A stretch of DNA of 64,000 bases from an uncultured Akkermansia sp. (GTDB taxonomy: Bacteria > Verrucomicrobiota > Verrucomicrobiia > Verrucomicrobiales > Akkermansiaceae). The translations under genes and the position numbers were made by a program. Shown in pieces: positions 18,310 through 27,549 of the stretch (position 1 is its first letter; each line of letters starts with the position of its first letter). The DNA lies in assembly GCA_949296365.1 (NCBI GenBank), contig CASFPZ010000005.1:45739-109738 (forward strand), in the 5' to 3' direction. The notes under the pieces are model-generated. The model was not told the origin of the DNA, made no database searches, and worked only from the letters and a program-made list of their open reading frames with translations.

Positions 18310-18903
18310 CTACATATTGCCAATATTGTCGGCATTAACTCCTTCGGCTACACCAAGTTTAGTATTATCTAAACCGTCTTTACCTACAGACCAAAAGTCG
18401 AAATCAGGGTTGTGACCATTGCCGTAAGTGCCTTTGGAATCTTTTTCCTGGAATCCGAGGCGGTAACGATATGGAGTACCCCAGGGATCTATAAGACAAT
18501 ATTTTTTGTTGTGTTTAGCAACAGTAGGTTCTGTACCGCTGTGCTGGAGAGGGTTGAGTTCTTCAACATAGACGTGTAACCGCGTATTGGTTCCCGGGTC
18601 TTTATCGGGAATCCCATCTTCGTCATAGTCACTGAAGAGAGCCTTGTAGATAGCATTGGTGCTGTCTACAGCTCCGTTACCGTCTGGGTAAGCGCCATTG
18701 TCTAACTGATATTCTTCCAAAGCAGTAGATATGCGTTGGACGAAAACTTGGGCTGTACGTTCTCGTTTACTAGTTTCAACCCAATTGAAGGACGAGACGA
18801 TGAAAGTCAAAAGGATGACGATGATAAACATTACCGCAAGGATTTCTACGAGAGAGAATCCTTTCCGGGTATGAATAGGATAATTGGAAACACGGAATTT
18901 CAT
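18310..18903 (-). CDS. gspG: Type II secretion/type IV pilus major pseudopilin (GspG-like)
   Basis: Pseudopilin subunit assembled by the neighbouring ATPases and GspF. The preprotein begins MKFRVSNYPIHTRKG|FSLVEILAVMF: prepilin peptidase site after Gly, methylated Phe, Glu at +5, then a hydrophobic helix. The soluble part has YQLDNGAYPDG and the C-terminal DPWGTPYRYR and DFDFWSVGKDGLDNT segments characteristic of GspG. The frame is open upstream to 18996, but ATG 18903-18901 is preceded by an AAAGGAG Shine-Dalgarno sequence with 10-nt spacing and gives the proper leader, so I chose it. It is 197 residues, longer than the usual 140-150 because of a mid-protein charged insertion. Confidence 0.92.
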   Translation of the reverse strand: MKFRVSNYPIHTRKGFSLVEILAVMFIIVILLTFIVSSFNWVETSKRERTAQVFVQRISTALEEYQLDNGAYPDGNGAVDSTNAIYKALFSDYDEDGIPDKDPGTNTRLHVYVEELNPLQHSGTEPTVAKHNKKYCLIDPWGTPYRYRLGFQEKDSKGTYGNGHNPDFDFWSVGKDGLDNTKLGVAEGVNADNIGNM

Positions 18904-18922
18904 GTGTGCTGGTCTCCTTTCT

Positions 18923-20236
18923 TTAGCCCATCTTTTCGATGACCTGAAGGAGGGGCAGGAACATGGCAAATACGATACCGCCGACAACCACAGCAAGGAA
19001 GACGATCATCAGAGGCTCCATCATGGATGTCATAGCTCCAACCGCATTATCAACTTCGTCATCGTAGACTTCAGCAATCTTTAGAAGCATTTCCGGCAGC
19101 TGGCCTGTTTCTTCACCGACGTCAACCATGGAGATCACCATTGGAGGATAAATAACCAGAGAGGGAACGAAGGGCAATGGTGAAGAAACTTTTGCGGCGC
19201 TCATTGGGGTAACGATGGATTCACCTTCCTTAACCGAGTTGTAAACGCGCTCAATAGCATCGGAAACAACCGCGTTACCAGCAGTGTCTTTGGTAATATT
19301 CAGAGCTTGCAGGATGGGAACACCGGAAGTTACCAACGTACCTAGCGTACGAGAAAATCGAGCAACAGCACTACGGCGTTGAATAGGGCCGATAAGAGGC
19401 ATGCACAGGATGATCTCATCAATTTTGCGGCGACCTTTTGGTGTACGTCCTACAAATTTGTAGATAGCTACAAGAGCGACAACACCGAGCATGAGCCAGA
19501 CACCATTGGGTAGGAAAAATGTAAGAGCCATAAACCAATCGCTGATGCCGAATACGAATTCAGAGATTGCCGGCAGTTCCGTACCCATATCAGCAAACAT
19601 CGTTTTGAATTTAGGTACGATGACCATCATCAAGAAGATAAGGATACCTACGGCGATACAGAGGACGATGGTTGGGTAAACCATTGCAGAAACGATTTTG
19701 CTCTTTAATTTTTGAGCTTTTTCCTGGTATTCAGCGAGTCGGTTCAAGACAATTTCAAGAACACCGCCCAACTCACCAGCTTTCACCATATTGACAAACA
19801 ACTTATTAAAGATTTTTGGGTGCTGAGCCAAAGCTTCCGAAAAAGTTGCGCCACTTTGAACTGCATCGCCGAGCGCATTGATAGTTGCTTTGAGGTTAGG
19901 ATTGGGTTCTTGTTTAGCCAAGACAGTAAGACTTTGGAGGAGAGGTAACCCAGCATCGATTAGAGTTGCAAGCTGTCTCGTAAAAATCATCAAGGTTTTA
20001 GTCTTGATTTTACCGCCAGCTTTACCTTTCTTTGCCGCAGCTTTCTTCTTTTTATCAGCTGCAGCTTTCTTTTTGGTAGCTGCTTGCAACTTTCCTTTGC
20101 CTGCTTCAACAACTTCTGTTGGATACAGGCCCATGCCGCGGATTTTTTCCAAAGCTTCTGCTTCAGCATTGGCTTCGATTGTCCCTGTTTGGGTTTCGCC
20201 CTTGTGATCCAGGGCAGCATATTGGTATTTTGCCAT
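18923..20236 (-). CDS. gspF: Type II secretion/type IV pilus inner-membrane platform protein (GspF/PilC)
   Basis: Polytopic platform protein that couples the GspE ATPases to pseudopilus growth. The 437-residue protein has an N-terminal AALDHKGETQTGTIEA segment typical of the family, two GspF repeat domains (FTRQLATLIDAGLPLLQSL at about residues 85-103 and FSRTLGTLVTSGVPILQAL later) and about three membrane helices, ending in FLPLLQVIEKMG. Residues 46-80 are an unusual Lys/Ala-rich linker (KKKAAADKKKKAAAKKGKAGG). I chose ATG 20236-20234 (MAKYQYAALD); the 62-codon upstream extension overlaps nothing conserved and is not family-like. It is 73 bp downstream of a gspE gene and 19 bp before the pseudopilin. 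Confidence 0.93.
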   Translation of the reverse strand: MAKYQYAALDHKGETQTGTIEANAEAEALEKIRGMGLYPTEVVEAGKGKLQAATKKKAAADKKKKAAAKKGKAGGKIKTKTLMIFTRQLATLIDAGLPLLQSLTVLAKQEPNPNLKATINALGDAVQSGATFSEALAQHPKIFNKLFVNMVKAGELGGVLEIVLNRLAEYQEKAQKLKSKIVSAMVYPTIVLCIAVGILIFLMMVIVPKFKTMFADMGTELPAISEFVFGISDWFMALTFFLPNGVWLMLGVVALVAIYKFVGRTPKGRRKIDEIILCMPLIGPIQRRSAVARFSRTLGTLVTSGVPILQALNITKDTAGNAVVSDAIERVYNSVKEGESIVTPMSAAKVSSPLPFVPSLVIYPPMVISMVDVGEETGQLPEMLLKIAEVYDDEVDNAVGAMTSMMEPLMIVFLAVVVGGIVFAMFLPLLQVIEKMG

Positions 20237-20309
20237 AGGTGGATTTTGATTGGTAGTGTTAAGATAAAGGAATGAAGAGTTAACGAAAAAGACAGAAAAT
20301 ACGCTGGGT

Positions 20310-21977
20310 TTAGGTGTATTTGAGGACTTCTTCAATAGTAGTTCGTCCTTCGTAAATATTGCGAAGACCGTCTTCTCGGAGCGTTGACATGCCCATTTCA
20401 ATGGCTTTTTGTTTGAGAACAACGCTTGGGGCTTTTTCTGTGATCATATCTCTCAAGGTATCATTGATATCGAGGAGTTCATAGATTCCCTTCCGTCCTT
20501 TGTACCCAGAGTTGCCGCAACGATCACAACCTTGGCCAGTATAGAATTTCTTATCTCCGAGCTCATAAGGGGAGACTCCTAGTTGGCCAAGAATGGTTGA
20601 TGAAGGCTCATATGGAGTTTTGCAGTCTGGGCAAATGGTACGTACGAGACGTTGAGCTAGCACGCCTTCCAGCGAAGCCGCGACTAGGAATGGTTCGCAC
20701 CCCATATCAACAAGGCGCGTGACTGCACCAGCAGAGTCATTGGTATGGAGCGTAGAAAGCACAAGGTGCCCAGTCAATGAAGCTTGGATAGCAATTTGCG
20801 CTGTTTCCATGTCTCGCATTTCCCCCACCATGATGCGATCCGGGTCTTGACGGAGGAAAGCGCGTAGTACGCGAGGGAAATCTAGCCCAATTGCTTCGTT
20901 GATAGGGATTTGGATGATGCCGTCGATGTCATATTCTACGGGGTCTTCGGCCGTGAGCACCTTGGCATCGATTGTATTGATTTCTCGGAGAGCTGCGTAA
21001 AGGGTGGTCGTTTTACCAGCACCGGTAGGTCCTGTAACAATGAAGATACCATTGGGTTTGTTGACTGTTTCCAGGATATATTCGTGGATGTGTTTGGGAA
21101 GCCCGAGGTTATTGAGGTTAAGGTTAACGGACGAACGGTCAAGAATACGGAGCACGACTGATTCTCCGTACTGAGTAGGCAGGGAAGACACACGCATATC
21201 CACCGAATGGTCGCCGACTTGCTTTACGATACGCCCGTCCTGAGGGACTCGTCGCTCTGCAATATTCATGTTAGCCATGACTTTGACTCGCGAAATGACA
21301 GGAACAGCCAAATGCACAGGCGGAGGCTGCATTTCCATGAGGGCTCCATCGACACGGTAACGAATCTTGAATTCTTTTTCGAAGGGCTCGAAGTGAATGT
21401 CAGAGGCACGTTCTTTAATGGCTTGAAGGAGAACGAGATCGACAAATTTAATGACAGGGGCTGCGTTAGCGTCGTCGGCACCGTCATTGCTGTCGGATAG
21501 TTGCATCCTGCTGAGTTCACTCATCAAATCATTCATGGCAGCTTCGGCGCCACCATAGTATTCGTTGATGCGAGCTTGAACTTGGTAATCTGGTGCAACA
21601 AGGAGAAAGATATCGCGACCGACGGCGAATCGGAGGTCTTCGATCGTTTGGGGATTGAGCGGATCGACTAGGCAAACGTAAATACCTTCTGGGCCAACGC
21701 GGACAGGCAAAGCTCCGTGAAGACGTACGAGATTAGCTGGGAGCTGGTTAATAATATTAGGATCTGGAACGAAGTTATCCAGTGAGATACATTCGGTCCC
21801 CAAATCGTTGGCTATGACTTGCCAGATTTCGTCTTTGTCGCCAATAATGCCGAAATTAGCGAGGACTTCTGGAAGTTCCTTGCCGCTGTTTGTCATTTCT
21901 TCTTTAATATCCCGGGCCAGAGTACGATCAAGCATTCCCCGGTTAATGAAAAGTTCCAGTGTAAGATTTGTATCCAT
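20310..21977 (-). CDS. GspE/PilB-family assembly ATPase (copy 1)
   Basis: Cytoplasmic hexameric ATPase powering pseudopilus or pilus extension. The 555-residue protein has an N-terminal GspE/MshEN domain, then Walker A GPTGAGKTTTLYAALRE, an Asp box VLTAEDPVEYD, Walker B IMVGEMRDMETAQIA and a His box LVLSTLHTNDSAGAV. The tetracysteine zinc motif is CPDC...CDRC. The length is standard for GspE/PilB. It is followed by gspF (73 bp) and preceded by a second, diverged GspE-like ATPase (42 bp). Which copy drives which machine cannot be told from sequence, so no symbol is given. Confidence 0.93.
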   Translation of the reverse strand: MDTNLTLELFINRGMLDRTLARDIKEEMTNSGKELPEVLANFGIIGDKDEIWQVIANDLGTECISLDNFVPDPNIINQLPANLVRLHGALPVRVGPEGIYVCLVDPLNPQTIEDLRFAVGRDIFLLVAPDYQVQARINEYYGGAEAAMNDLMSELSRMQLSDSNDGADDANAAPVIKFVDLVLLQAIKERASDIHFEPFEKEFKIRYRVDGALMEMQPPPVHLAVPVISRVKVMANMNIAERRVPQDGRIVKQVGDHSVDMRVSSLPTQYGESVVLRILDRSSVNLNLNNLGLPKHIHEYILETVNKPNGIFIVTGPTGAGKTTTLYAALREINTIDAKVLTAEDPVEYDIDGIIQIPINEAIGLDFPRVLRAFLRQDPDRIMVGEMRDMETAQIAIQASLTGHLVLSTLHTNDSAGAVTRLVDMGCEPFLVAASLEGVLAQRLVRTICPDCKTPYEPSSTILGQLGVSPYELGDKKFYTGQGCDRCGNSGYKGRKGIYELLDINDTLRDMITEKAPSVVLKQKAIEMGMSTLREDGLRNIYEGRTTIEEVLKYT

Positions 21978-22019
21978 GGAAATCTAAAAAAAATTGGTAA
22001 GTAATCCGTATGAATGGTT

Positions 22020-23669
22020 TTAATTTGAATCGCCCATTGTAACATGGAATACTTCGTCTGCCGAAGTAAGTCCTGCAAGGATTTTACGAACTCCGTCTTC
22101 ACGCAATGTTCTCATCCCTAATTCCCGGGCTCTGTGGCGTAGTTGCGGGGTGGTGAGGTTATCATTAATCATGTTGCGGACTTCGTCGTCGATTTCGAAA
22201 ATTTCGAATAACCCCATTCGGCCTTTGTAACCTTTGTTACGACATTTGTCACAACCTCCGGGAGCTTTAATTTGGCCGGGTGCCAATCGAGAAACGTCAA
22301 TATTAAGGATTTGGGCTTGTCTTTCAGTTAGTGTGCCATCACGTTTACAGTTGTCGCAAAGTTTGCGGACGAGACGTTGGGCCATAATAGCACGGACAGC
22401 AGAAGCAATTAAGAAACGCTTGATACCCATGTCGGCAAGTCGTGCTACGGAACTTGGGGCATCGTTGGTATGTAATGTTGAGAGCACCAGGTGACCAGTC
22501 AGTGAAGCATTGATAGCAATGTTTGCAGTTTCTGCGTCTCGAATTTCCCCGATCATGATGATATTGGGAGCTTGACGAAGCATTGCCCGGAGGGCAGCTG
22601 CGAAAGTCATTCCGATATCAGCTTTAACCATGACTTGATTAATACCGGATAATTCGTATTCGACAGGGTCTTCAACAGTGATGATTTTTTTATCTGGCCT
22701 GTTGATATAGTTCAAACAAGCATAGAGAGTCGTCGTCTTACCCGAACCGGTAGGCCCTGTGACGAGGATGATGCCGTCTGGTAGAGTAATGAGTCGGTCG
22801 AATGTTGCTTCGTCGTCTGAGAAGAAACCCAACTGAGGCAAGCCAAGCATGAGGGCAGATTTATCGAGAATACGCATGACGATGCTTTCGCCGTGGTTGC
22901 TGGGGACGGAAGAAACACGAAGGTCTACCATTTTGCCATCTTCCACCGTGGCCTGAATTCGCCCGTCCTGTGGCATACGCTTTTCAGCAATACTCATGGT
23001 TGAACTCATGACTTTGATACGAGCTACGATCGATCCCAGAAGCTTTTTGGGATGAGTGGCAACTTCGATCAATTTACCATCAACACGAAATCGAATTCGG
23101 AGGCGATCTTCCATTGGTTCAATATGAATGTCGGAAGCTCGCATTTTGTGGGCGTCGACAAGCATTTGCTGGACGAGACGGATGATGGGAGCGTCACCGT
23201 CTTCATCGCCAAAACTGAGGGAATCCGGGATGGCGATTTGCTCTGGATAGTAGTGCTGCAGAGCTTGGTCGATGGCAGACGGAGTGGCAACATTGATGAT
23301 GACGTCTTGTTTGAGAACGGCGGAGAGGCTGTCAACTGTTTCTAGGTTTAGAGGATCATCAATGGCAACGCTAAGAGAAAAACCATCATCTGCGAAGGGT
23401 ATGGCACGATAGCGTACAGCAACCTCTCGCGGTACTTTGGCAATAATTGTTTCAGGTATGGAAATGGAGGAGAGATCAACAAAATCCATGTAGGAATTGC
23501 TGGCACATACGTTGGCGATGGTATCTTCACTGAGGTATTGAAGCCTAATCAACGCCTGGATCAGGGTCTCTGGTGGAGAAAGCTGGCTTTCTGCGTACTG
23601 AATAATATCCGGATTCAAATACCCTGCTCCTGTTAGAAGCTCGATGAGATAAGATTCGTTAGAATACAC
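22020..23669 (-). CDS. GspE/PilB-family assembly ATPase (copy 2)
   Basis: Second 549-residue traffic ATPase, first gene of the cluster. It has an N-terminal MshEN/GspE domain (about residues 50-150), Walker A GPTGSGKTTTLYACLNY, Asp box IITVEDPVEYE, Walker B IMIGEIRDAETANIA and His box LVLSTLHTNDAPSSV, with zinc cysteines CDNC...CDKC. All catalytic motifs are intact, so it is not a decayed duplicate. It is clearly paralogous to the adjacent ATPase but diverged throughout. Two extension-type ATPases in a row, with no PilT retraction-type signature in either, suggest two related substrates or machines, or a hetero-oligomer; this is inference. Confidence 0.93.
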   Translation of the reverse strand: MYSNESYLIELLTGAGYLNPDIIQYAESQLSPPETLIQALIRLQYLSEDTIANVCASNSYMDFVDLSSISIPETIIAKVPREVAVRYRAIPFADDGFSLSVAIDDPLNLETVDSLSAVLKQDVIINVATPSAIDQALQHYYPEQIAIPDSLSFGDEDGDAPIIRLVQQMLVDAHKMRASDIHIEPMEDRLRIRFRVDGKLIEVATHPKKLLGSIVARIKVMSSTMSIAEKRMPQDGRIQATVEDGKMVDLRVSSVPSNHGESIVMRILDKSALMLGLPQLGFFSDDEATFDRLITLPDGIILVTGPTGSGKTTTLYACLNYINRPDKKIITVEDPVEYELSGINQVMVKADIGMTFAAALRAMLRQAPNIIMIGEIRDAETANIAINASLTGHLVLSTLHTNDAPSSVARLADMGIKRFLIASAVRAIMAQRLVRKLCDNCKRDGTLTERQAQILNIDVSRLAPGQIKAPGGCDKCRNKGYKGRMGLFEIFEIDDEVRNMINDNLTTPQLRHRARELGMRTLREDGVRKILAGLTSADEVFHVTMGDSN

Positions 23670-23838
23670 GTTTGGTTAAGGATTGATGGTTGAGAGAGAC
23701 AGTATGTTATGTTACCGTACTGTATTTAATAGCTCTTACTCTATGGCAAAAGCCGTGGTCAAGTCAATCTAAGGAAGCTTAATGGCAGGGAAATTTTATG
23801 AATTTTCTCTCCATTGCATGATTCCGTATATACATTGG

Positions 23839-24813
23839 CTATACATTTGAATGAGCTAATGCTTCTAGATCATGCAGAGAGGCAATGCGGACTAGTTTGG
23901 ACCTGAGTTCTCTCGCATTGGGAAAGCCTTTTGTATAGGCAACTAATCTAGTCCTCATGAACTTCATGGTGTGGAGTTCATTGCCATAGCGGCCAGATTC
24001 TAAAGCCATACGAGAGTGGCGGATGATCAATTGCCATTTTTCCTCAAGAGTTTTTTGGGGGGGAAGATACCCATGGTCGAGAAGGAATCGTGTTTCCTGA
24101 AAGATCCAGGGGTTAGTCATAGCTGCTCGACCGATCATCACGCCGCGGACGGCTGTGTTGTTGTGGATAGTTTCGACTCGAACGGCAGAGTTGACATCCC
24201 CATTACCAACGACAGGAATTGATATATTTTGGGCGCATTGTTCGATGATATCCCAGTTGGCATTGCCTGAATATTGTTGAGATCGAGTTCTGCCATGGAT
24301 GGTAACCATGGAGACCCCCTCGTTTTCAAGGATACGACATGTTTCTAATGCGTTGATGGAGGTGTTGTCCCAACCGATGCGCATTTTAACTGAGACAGGG
24401 ACAAAGTCGCCAACTGCGTTGACAACCTCGCGAACGATGGAGGCGAGCAGGGATAGATCCTTCAATAACGAGGAACCTCCATTTTTACCTACGACCTTGG
24501 GAACTGGACAACCGCAGTTAATATCGATAAAATCCGGATGTTGTTCGTGAACGACGATGTGGGCGGCTTTACCTAATTGTTGACTATTGGCCCCAAACAA
24601 CTGGACACCGATCGGACGGTGACTTTGTTCAAATTCTACATACCGTTTGTTATGTTTCCAATCAGCGAGAATCCCATCAGCGGAGACGAATTCTGTAACC
24701 ATAACGTCGGCTCCCAATTCTTTACATAAGGTACGAAAGATTGGATCAGTTACTCCTGCCATTGGGGCCAGGAACAAGGGGAAAAAACCGCTGTCAAACC
24801 ACGGCATGTCCAT
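23839..24813 (-). CDS. dus: tRNA-dihydrouridine synthase
   Basis: FMN-dependent enzyme reducing uridine to dihydrouridine in tRNA D-loops. The 324-residue TIM-barrel protein begins with FFPLFLAPMAGVTDPIFRTL (the Dus APMAGVTD signature) and contains FIDINCGCPVPKVVGKNGGSSLL with catalytic Cys102. Later come VKMRIGWDN, VTIHGRTRSQQYSG and VVGNGDVNSA plus GVMIGRAAMTNPWIF, all family motifs. It resembles the DusB/NifR3 group, but the specificity class (A, B or C) is not certain. It lies 20 bp downstream of the phosphoesterase gene and is probably cotranscribed with it. Confidence 0.93.
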   Translation of the reverse strand: MDMPWFDSGFFPLFLAPMAGVTDPIFRTLCKELGADVMVTEFVSADGILADWKHNKRYVEFEQSHRPIGVQLFGANSQQLGKAAHIVVHEQHPDFIDINCGCPVPKVVGKNGGSSLLKDLSLLASIVREVVNAVGDFVPVSVKMRIGWDNTSINALETCRILENEGVSMVTIHGRTRSQQYSGNANWDIIEQCAQNISIPVVGNGDVNSAVRVETIHNNTAVRGVMIGRAAMTNPWIFQETRFLLDHGYLPPQKTLEEKWQLIIRHSRMALESGRYGNELHTMKFMRTRLVAYTKGFPNARELRSKLVRIASLHDLEALAHSNV

Positions 24814-24833
24814 ATGATCGAGATAAAGAAAGA

Positions 24834-25562
24834 TCAGATACCTTTACCAAGACGTTCAGCCAAAATAGGTGGAAGCCCAGCCTCGAGAATTTTCTGCTGA
24901 GCCGTGGCGATATCATATTCAACCCGACGGAAATAAATAGCGTTGAAATCCGTATCGTAAATGCAATAAGAAGCTCGCCAGTCGTTATCACGGGGTTGGC
25001 CTACAGAACCTACATTGATAAAATATTTTTTCCCTTGTTCTGGAGAAAAATCTCCAGCGGAATATTCGGTGGTTTTTCCCCCTTCATAAATGAATACTTT
25101 GGGGATATGAGTATGGCCATGGAAACAGATCGGAGTTAATTGAGAATTAAAGTTAGAATCGGCATCGTACTGATTGACAATATAATGCCATAATGCAGGT
25201 TGATCGAGAGTTGCATGAACGATTGTGAAGGGTGGAACATTGCGTCTCAACAAAAGCTTTCGCAACCATATTTTTTGTTCTTCATTGAGCTGGCTTCGAG
25301 TCCACATGAGGGCATTATAAGCAACCGGATTCATTTTTTCCGGGTTTTCTTCGCTGGAAGCGGCTTCATCGTGATTGCCTTTAACGATCTGGCATCCGAG
25401 ACTTCGAATTTTTTCCAGACATTCGACGGGGGAAGCGTTATAGCCAACAACATCGCCCAGACAAGCTATAGAGTTGCAATTCATTGCTTGGATATCGAAG
25501 AGAACGGCGTCCAAAGCTTCCAGATTGGCATGAATATCACTAATAATTGCAAATCTACTCAT
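24834..25562 (-). CDS. Calcineurin-like metallophosphoesterase (YfcE/MJ0936-like)
   Basis: Di-metal phosphoesterase of unknown physiological substrate; 242 residues. The metal-binding motifs are ISDIHANLEAL (D-x-H), CLGDVVGYNASP (GDxxG), VKGNHDEAA (GNHD), IVHATL and CFHGHTHIPKVF (GHTH), all intact and in the usual order. The pattern GDVVGYNASPxECL is that of the small conserved YfcE-like bacterial/archaeal phosphoesterases. The gene overlaps nothing and is followed 20 bp later by dus. Confidence 0.9.
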   Translation of the reverse strand: MSRFAIISDIHANLEALDAVLFDIQAMNCNSIACLGDVVGYNASPVECLEKIRSLGCQIVKGNHDEAASSEENPEKMNPVAYNALMWTRSQLNEEQKIWLRKLLLRRNVPPFTIVHATLDQPALWHYIVNQYDADSNFNSQLTPICFHGHTHIPKVFIYEGGKTTEYSAGDFSPEQGKKYFINVGSVGQPRDNDWRASYCIYDTDFNAIYFRRVEYDIATAQQKILEAGLPPILAERLGKGI

Positions 25563-25624
25563 AGTTCTTAAGACAGTATGAAGGGGAAAAAGAGTTTTGC
25601 AAGCAGGTAATAGAGAAAGGAAAA

Positions 25625-26506
25625 TTATTTTTTTGTTTTTCTTGGTGGTGGGAGGGCTTCGAGGGTTTCACGGAGACCGTCTTTAGGTAGGTCAAGATGG
25701 TTAGTCAATTGATTACTAAGAGCAGAGCGAGCATATTCAACAGAGGGGAACAGCTCGTTGAAAGGAATACGTTGATTTTCGGGGATATCAAGGCGGTTTT
25801 CTAGAGCGAACAAGGTTACAAGCAAAGATGGGAATTTTTGATTTGACGGGATTTTATAGAGTTTTCTACCTAATTCCCAGGCTTCTCGGGATTTTTCCGG
25901 GACACGAGCCAATGAGTAAAATTGATATCTGAGTACATTTGATGAGGCTCCCAATTGAGCTGCTTTTTCATAAGCGATTGCTGCCTCAAGGAAATTAGGG
26001 TTTTTGAGCGGGTTAGACAAGAGACTACCTAATTGTAGATAAAGGTACCAACTGTCGGGATTATTGACGATACCTTCTTTTAGGAAATTTTTCCCTTTCG
26101 CAATGTATTCTCTGGATAGTCTTCTTCTTTCTGCGATTGGAATATTAGGATTCTTTTGGAATGAGGAAACAGCATTAAATGCAAGATGCCAGGCTCCAGT
26201 GTCCCAATAGGCTGGAGTATGTGGAGCTAAAGTTACTATTTGCCGATATCTGCGTTCTAGTTCTCCCCAATTTGAATTTTGGAATTGGTTAAATGCCTCG
26301 AGACTAAGGATGGCTGCTACTAGGGTACGTAACCCTCCTAATGAAACAATAGCTATTTGTTGTTCGAGTTTGTTTTCTGCTACTGGATCATGGGTCGGCA
26401 AAAGTCTAGCTTCTTTTTCCTGACAAAAGATAGATGTTGTATAGGGAGTTATTAGGAGACCAAAAATTCCAAGAGCGATGAGGACTTTAAGAATATTTTT
26501 GAGCAT
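25625..26506 (-). CDS. Exported or membrane-anchored TPR-like protein of unknown function
   Basis: A 293-residue protein with an N-terminal hydrophobic segment (LKVLIALGIFGLLITPYTTSIF), acting as signal peptide or anchor; most of the rest should be outside the cytoplasm. The body is helical with TPR-like spacing, for example WGELERRYRQIVTLAPHTPA and AAIAYEKAAQLGASSNVLRY; AIAYEKAAQLG is a good TPR half-repeat. The C-terminus is basic (PPPRKTKK). I do not recognise a specific family. It begins 6 bp after the panE stop codon, suggesting cotranscription, with no obvious functional link. Confidence 0.7.
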   Translation of the reverse strand: MLKNILKVLIALGIFGLLITPYTTSIFCQEKEARLLPTHDPVAENKLEQQIAIVSLGGLRTLVAAILSLEAFNQFQNSNWGELERRYRQIVTLAPHTPAYWDTGAWHLAFNAVSSFQKNPNIPIAERRRLSREYIAKGKNFLKEGIVNNPDSWYLYLQLGSLLSNPLKNPNFLEAAIAYEKAAQLGASSNVLRYQFYSLARVPEKSREAWELGRKLYKIPSNQKFPSLLVTLFALENRLDIPENQRIPFNELFPSVEYARSALSNQLTNHLDLPKDGLRETLEALPPPRKTKK

Positions 26507-26512
26507 AAAATG

Positions 26513-27448
26513 TCAGGAGGATTGGGCTGGCATGTTGAGACGCTGTCGTATATCCTGGTCGAGTTGACTCCATTCTGGGAGAGCGAGGCCAGTAGAACGA
26601 GCTATTTTGAGAGGAATTCCCCAGATGGCTTCGTATTCGACGGGGCGGTGTTCGTTGTAATCAATAGCGCTGGAAGGGATGAATTCTCCCATATTTTCTG
26701 TTTTTTTCATCTGGGACTCGATTAAATTGTTAGGGAATTTACAACCACGTGCGTGGGCAACGGCAGAGACCTCTTCCATGATTTTTCTGGCACGTTGAAC
26801 GTTAGCAGGAATGGAGTAGAGCGTATTAATAGAAATACCACCTAGAGCCAAGCACAGACCATTGAAGGGGATATTCCAGACGAGTTTATACCATTGAATT
26901 TGTTCTGCATTTTCAAATGTTCGTGCAGGGATCCCGTTTTTGTTGAACAATGCGGCGATGTATTCTGATGATGATATGGCTGCTTGATTAGAGGGCAACA
27001 TGGGAGCAAGTTGGATATTTCCACCACTGAGGTGAGAAATATGACCCGGGCTGACTTTCATTGAGCAAATGAAACATTGGCCAACCAGGATTTTTTCTTG
27101 TGGTAATAATTGGGCAATAGCTTCTGCATTGCCCATACCATTTTGCAGTGTGAGAACAATGGTATTGGAGGAACACAACGGAGGCAATGCCTGAGAAAGA
27201 AAATGGTTCGAGGTGGTTTTCCATGTAATGAGGACTAGATCTACAGGGCCAACATCTGCAGATGACTTGTAAACATGAACCGCCGGGAAATTGATTAATC
27301 CTTGGATACGGCTATTAACTTGGAGTCCGTGTTGGCTTACAAACGTGTAATCAGAACGCATGATATAATGCACATCTTCTCCAGCTTGTGCGAGAACAGA
27401 TCCATAGTAGCATCCTAATGCGCCGGCTCCCAGAACAGCAATTTTCAT
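26513..27448 (-). CDS. panE: 2-dehydropantoate 2-reductase (ketopantoate reductase)
   Basis: NADPH-dependent reduction of ketopantoate to pantoate in coenzyme A synthesis. The 311-residue protein has the N-terminal Rossmann motif AVLGAGALGCYYGSVLAQAG, then DLVLITWKTTSNHFL (the family's VKxxD/T region), LQNGMGNAEAIAQLLP, and the C-terminal helical domain with WYKLVWNIPFNGLCLALGG (Lys and Asn of the active site) and EYEAIWGIPLKIARSTGL. Full length is present. It lies 101 bp downstream of the fhs end, beyond a hairpin, and overlaps nothing. The ApbA/PanE family includes other reductases, but the fit is good. Confidence 0.88.
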   Translation of the reverse strand: MKIAVLGAGALGCYYGSVLAQAGEDVHYIMRSDYTFVSQHGLQVNSRIQGLINFPAVHVYKSSADVGPVDLVLITWKTTSNHFLSQALPPLCSSNTIVLTLQNGMGNAEAIAQLLPQEKILVGQCFICSMKVSPGHISHLSGGNIQLAPMLPSNQAAISSSEYIAALFNKNGIPARTFENAEQIQWYKLVWNIPFNGLCLALGGISINTLYSIPANVQRARKIMEEVSAVAHARGCKFPNNLIESQMKKTENMGEFIPSSAIDYNEHRPVEYEAIWGIPLKIARSTGLALPEWSQLDQDIRQRLNMPAQSS

Positions 27449-27496
27449 GAATATATTAAATAAATGTTAGACCAAGAGGGACATTATGAAGGTATA

Positions 27497-27523
27497 GGGC
27501 CATCCTGTCAATTCAGATGGCCC
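27497..27523 (-). terminator. Hairpin after fhs, possible terminator
   Basis: Perfect 8-bp inverted repeat GGGCCATC / GATGGCCC with an 11-nt loop, 27 bp past the fhs stop codon. There is no U tract on the minus strand, so it could be a weak terminator or an RNA-stabilising 3' hairpin. Confidence 0.4.
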
Positions 27524-27549
27524 AAGGGAGGTACATTTGAAATTATTCC

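Noticed and set aside
23760..23820. Terminator after dus
   Set aside because: An imperfect AATGG-type stem with a bulge near 23778-23812 lacks a clear U tract.
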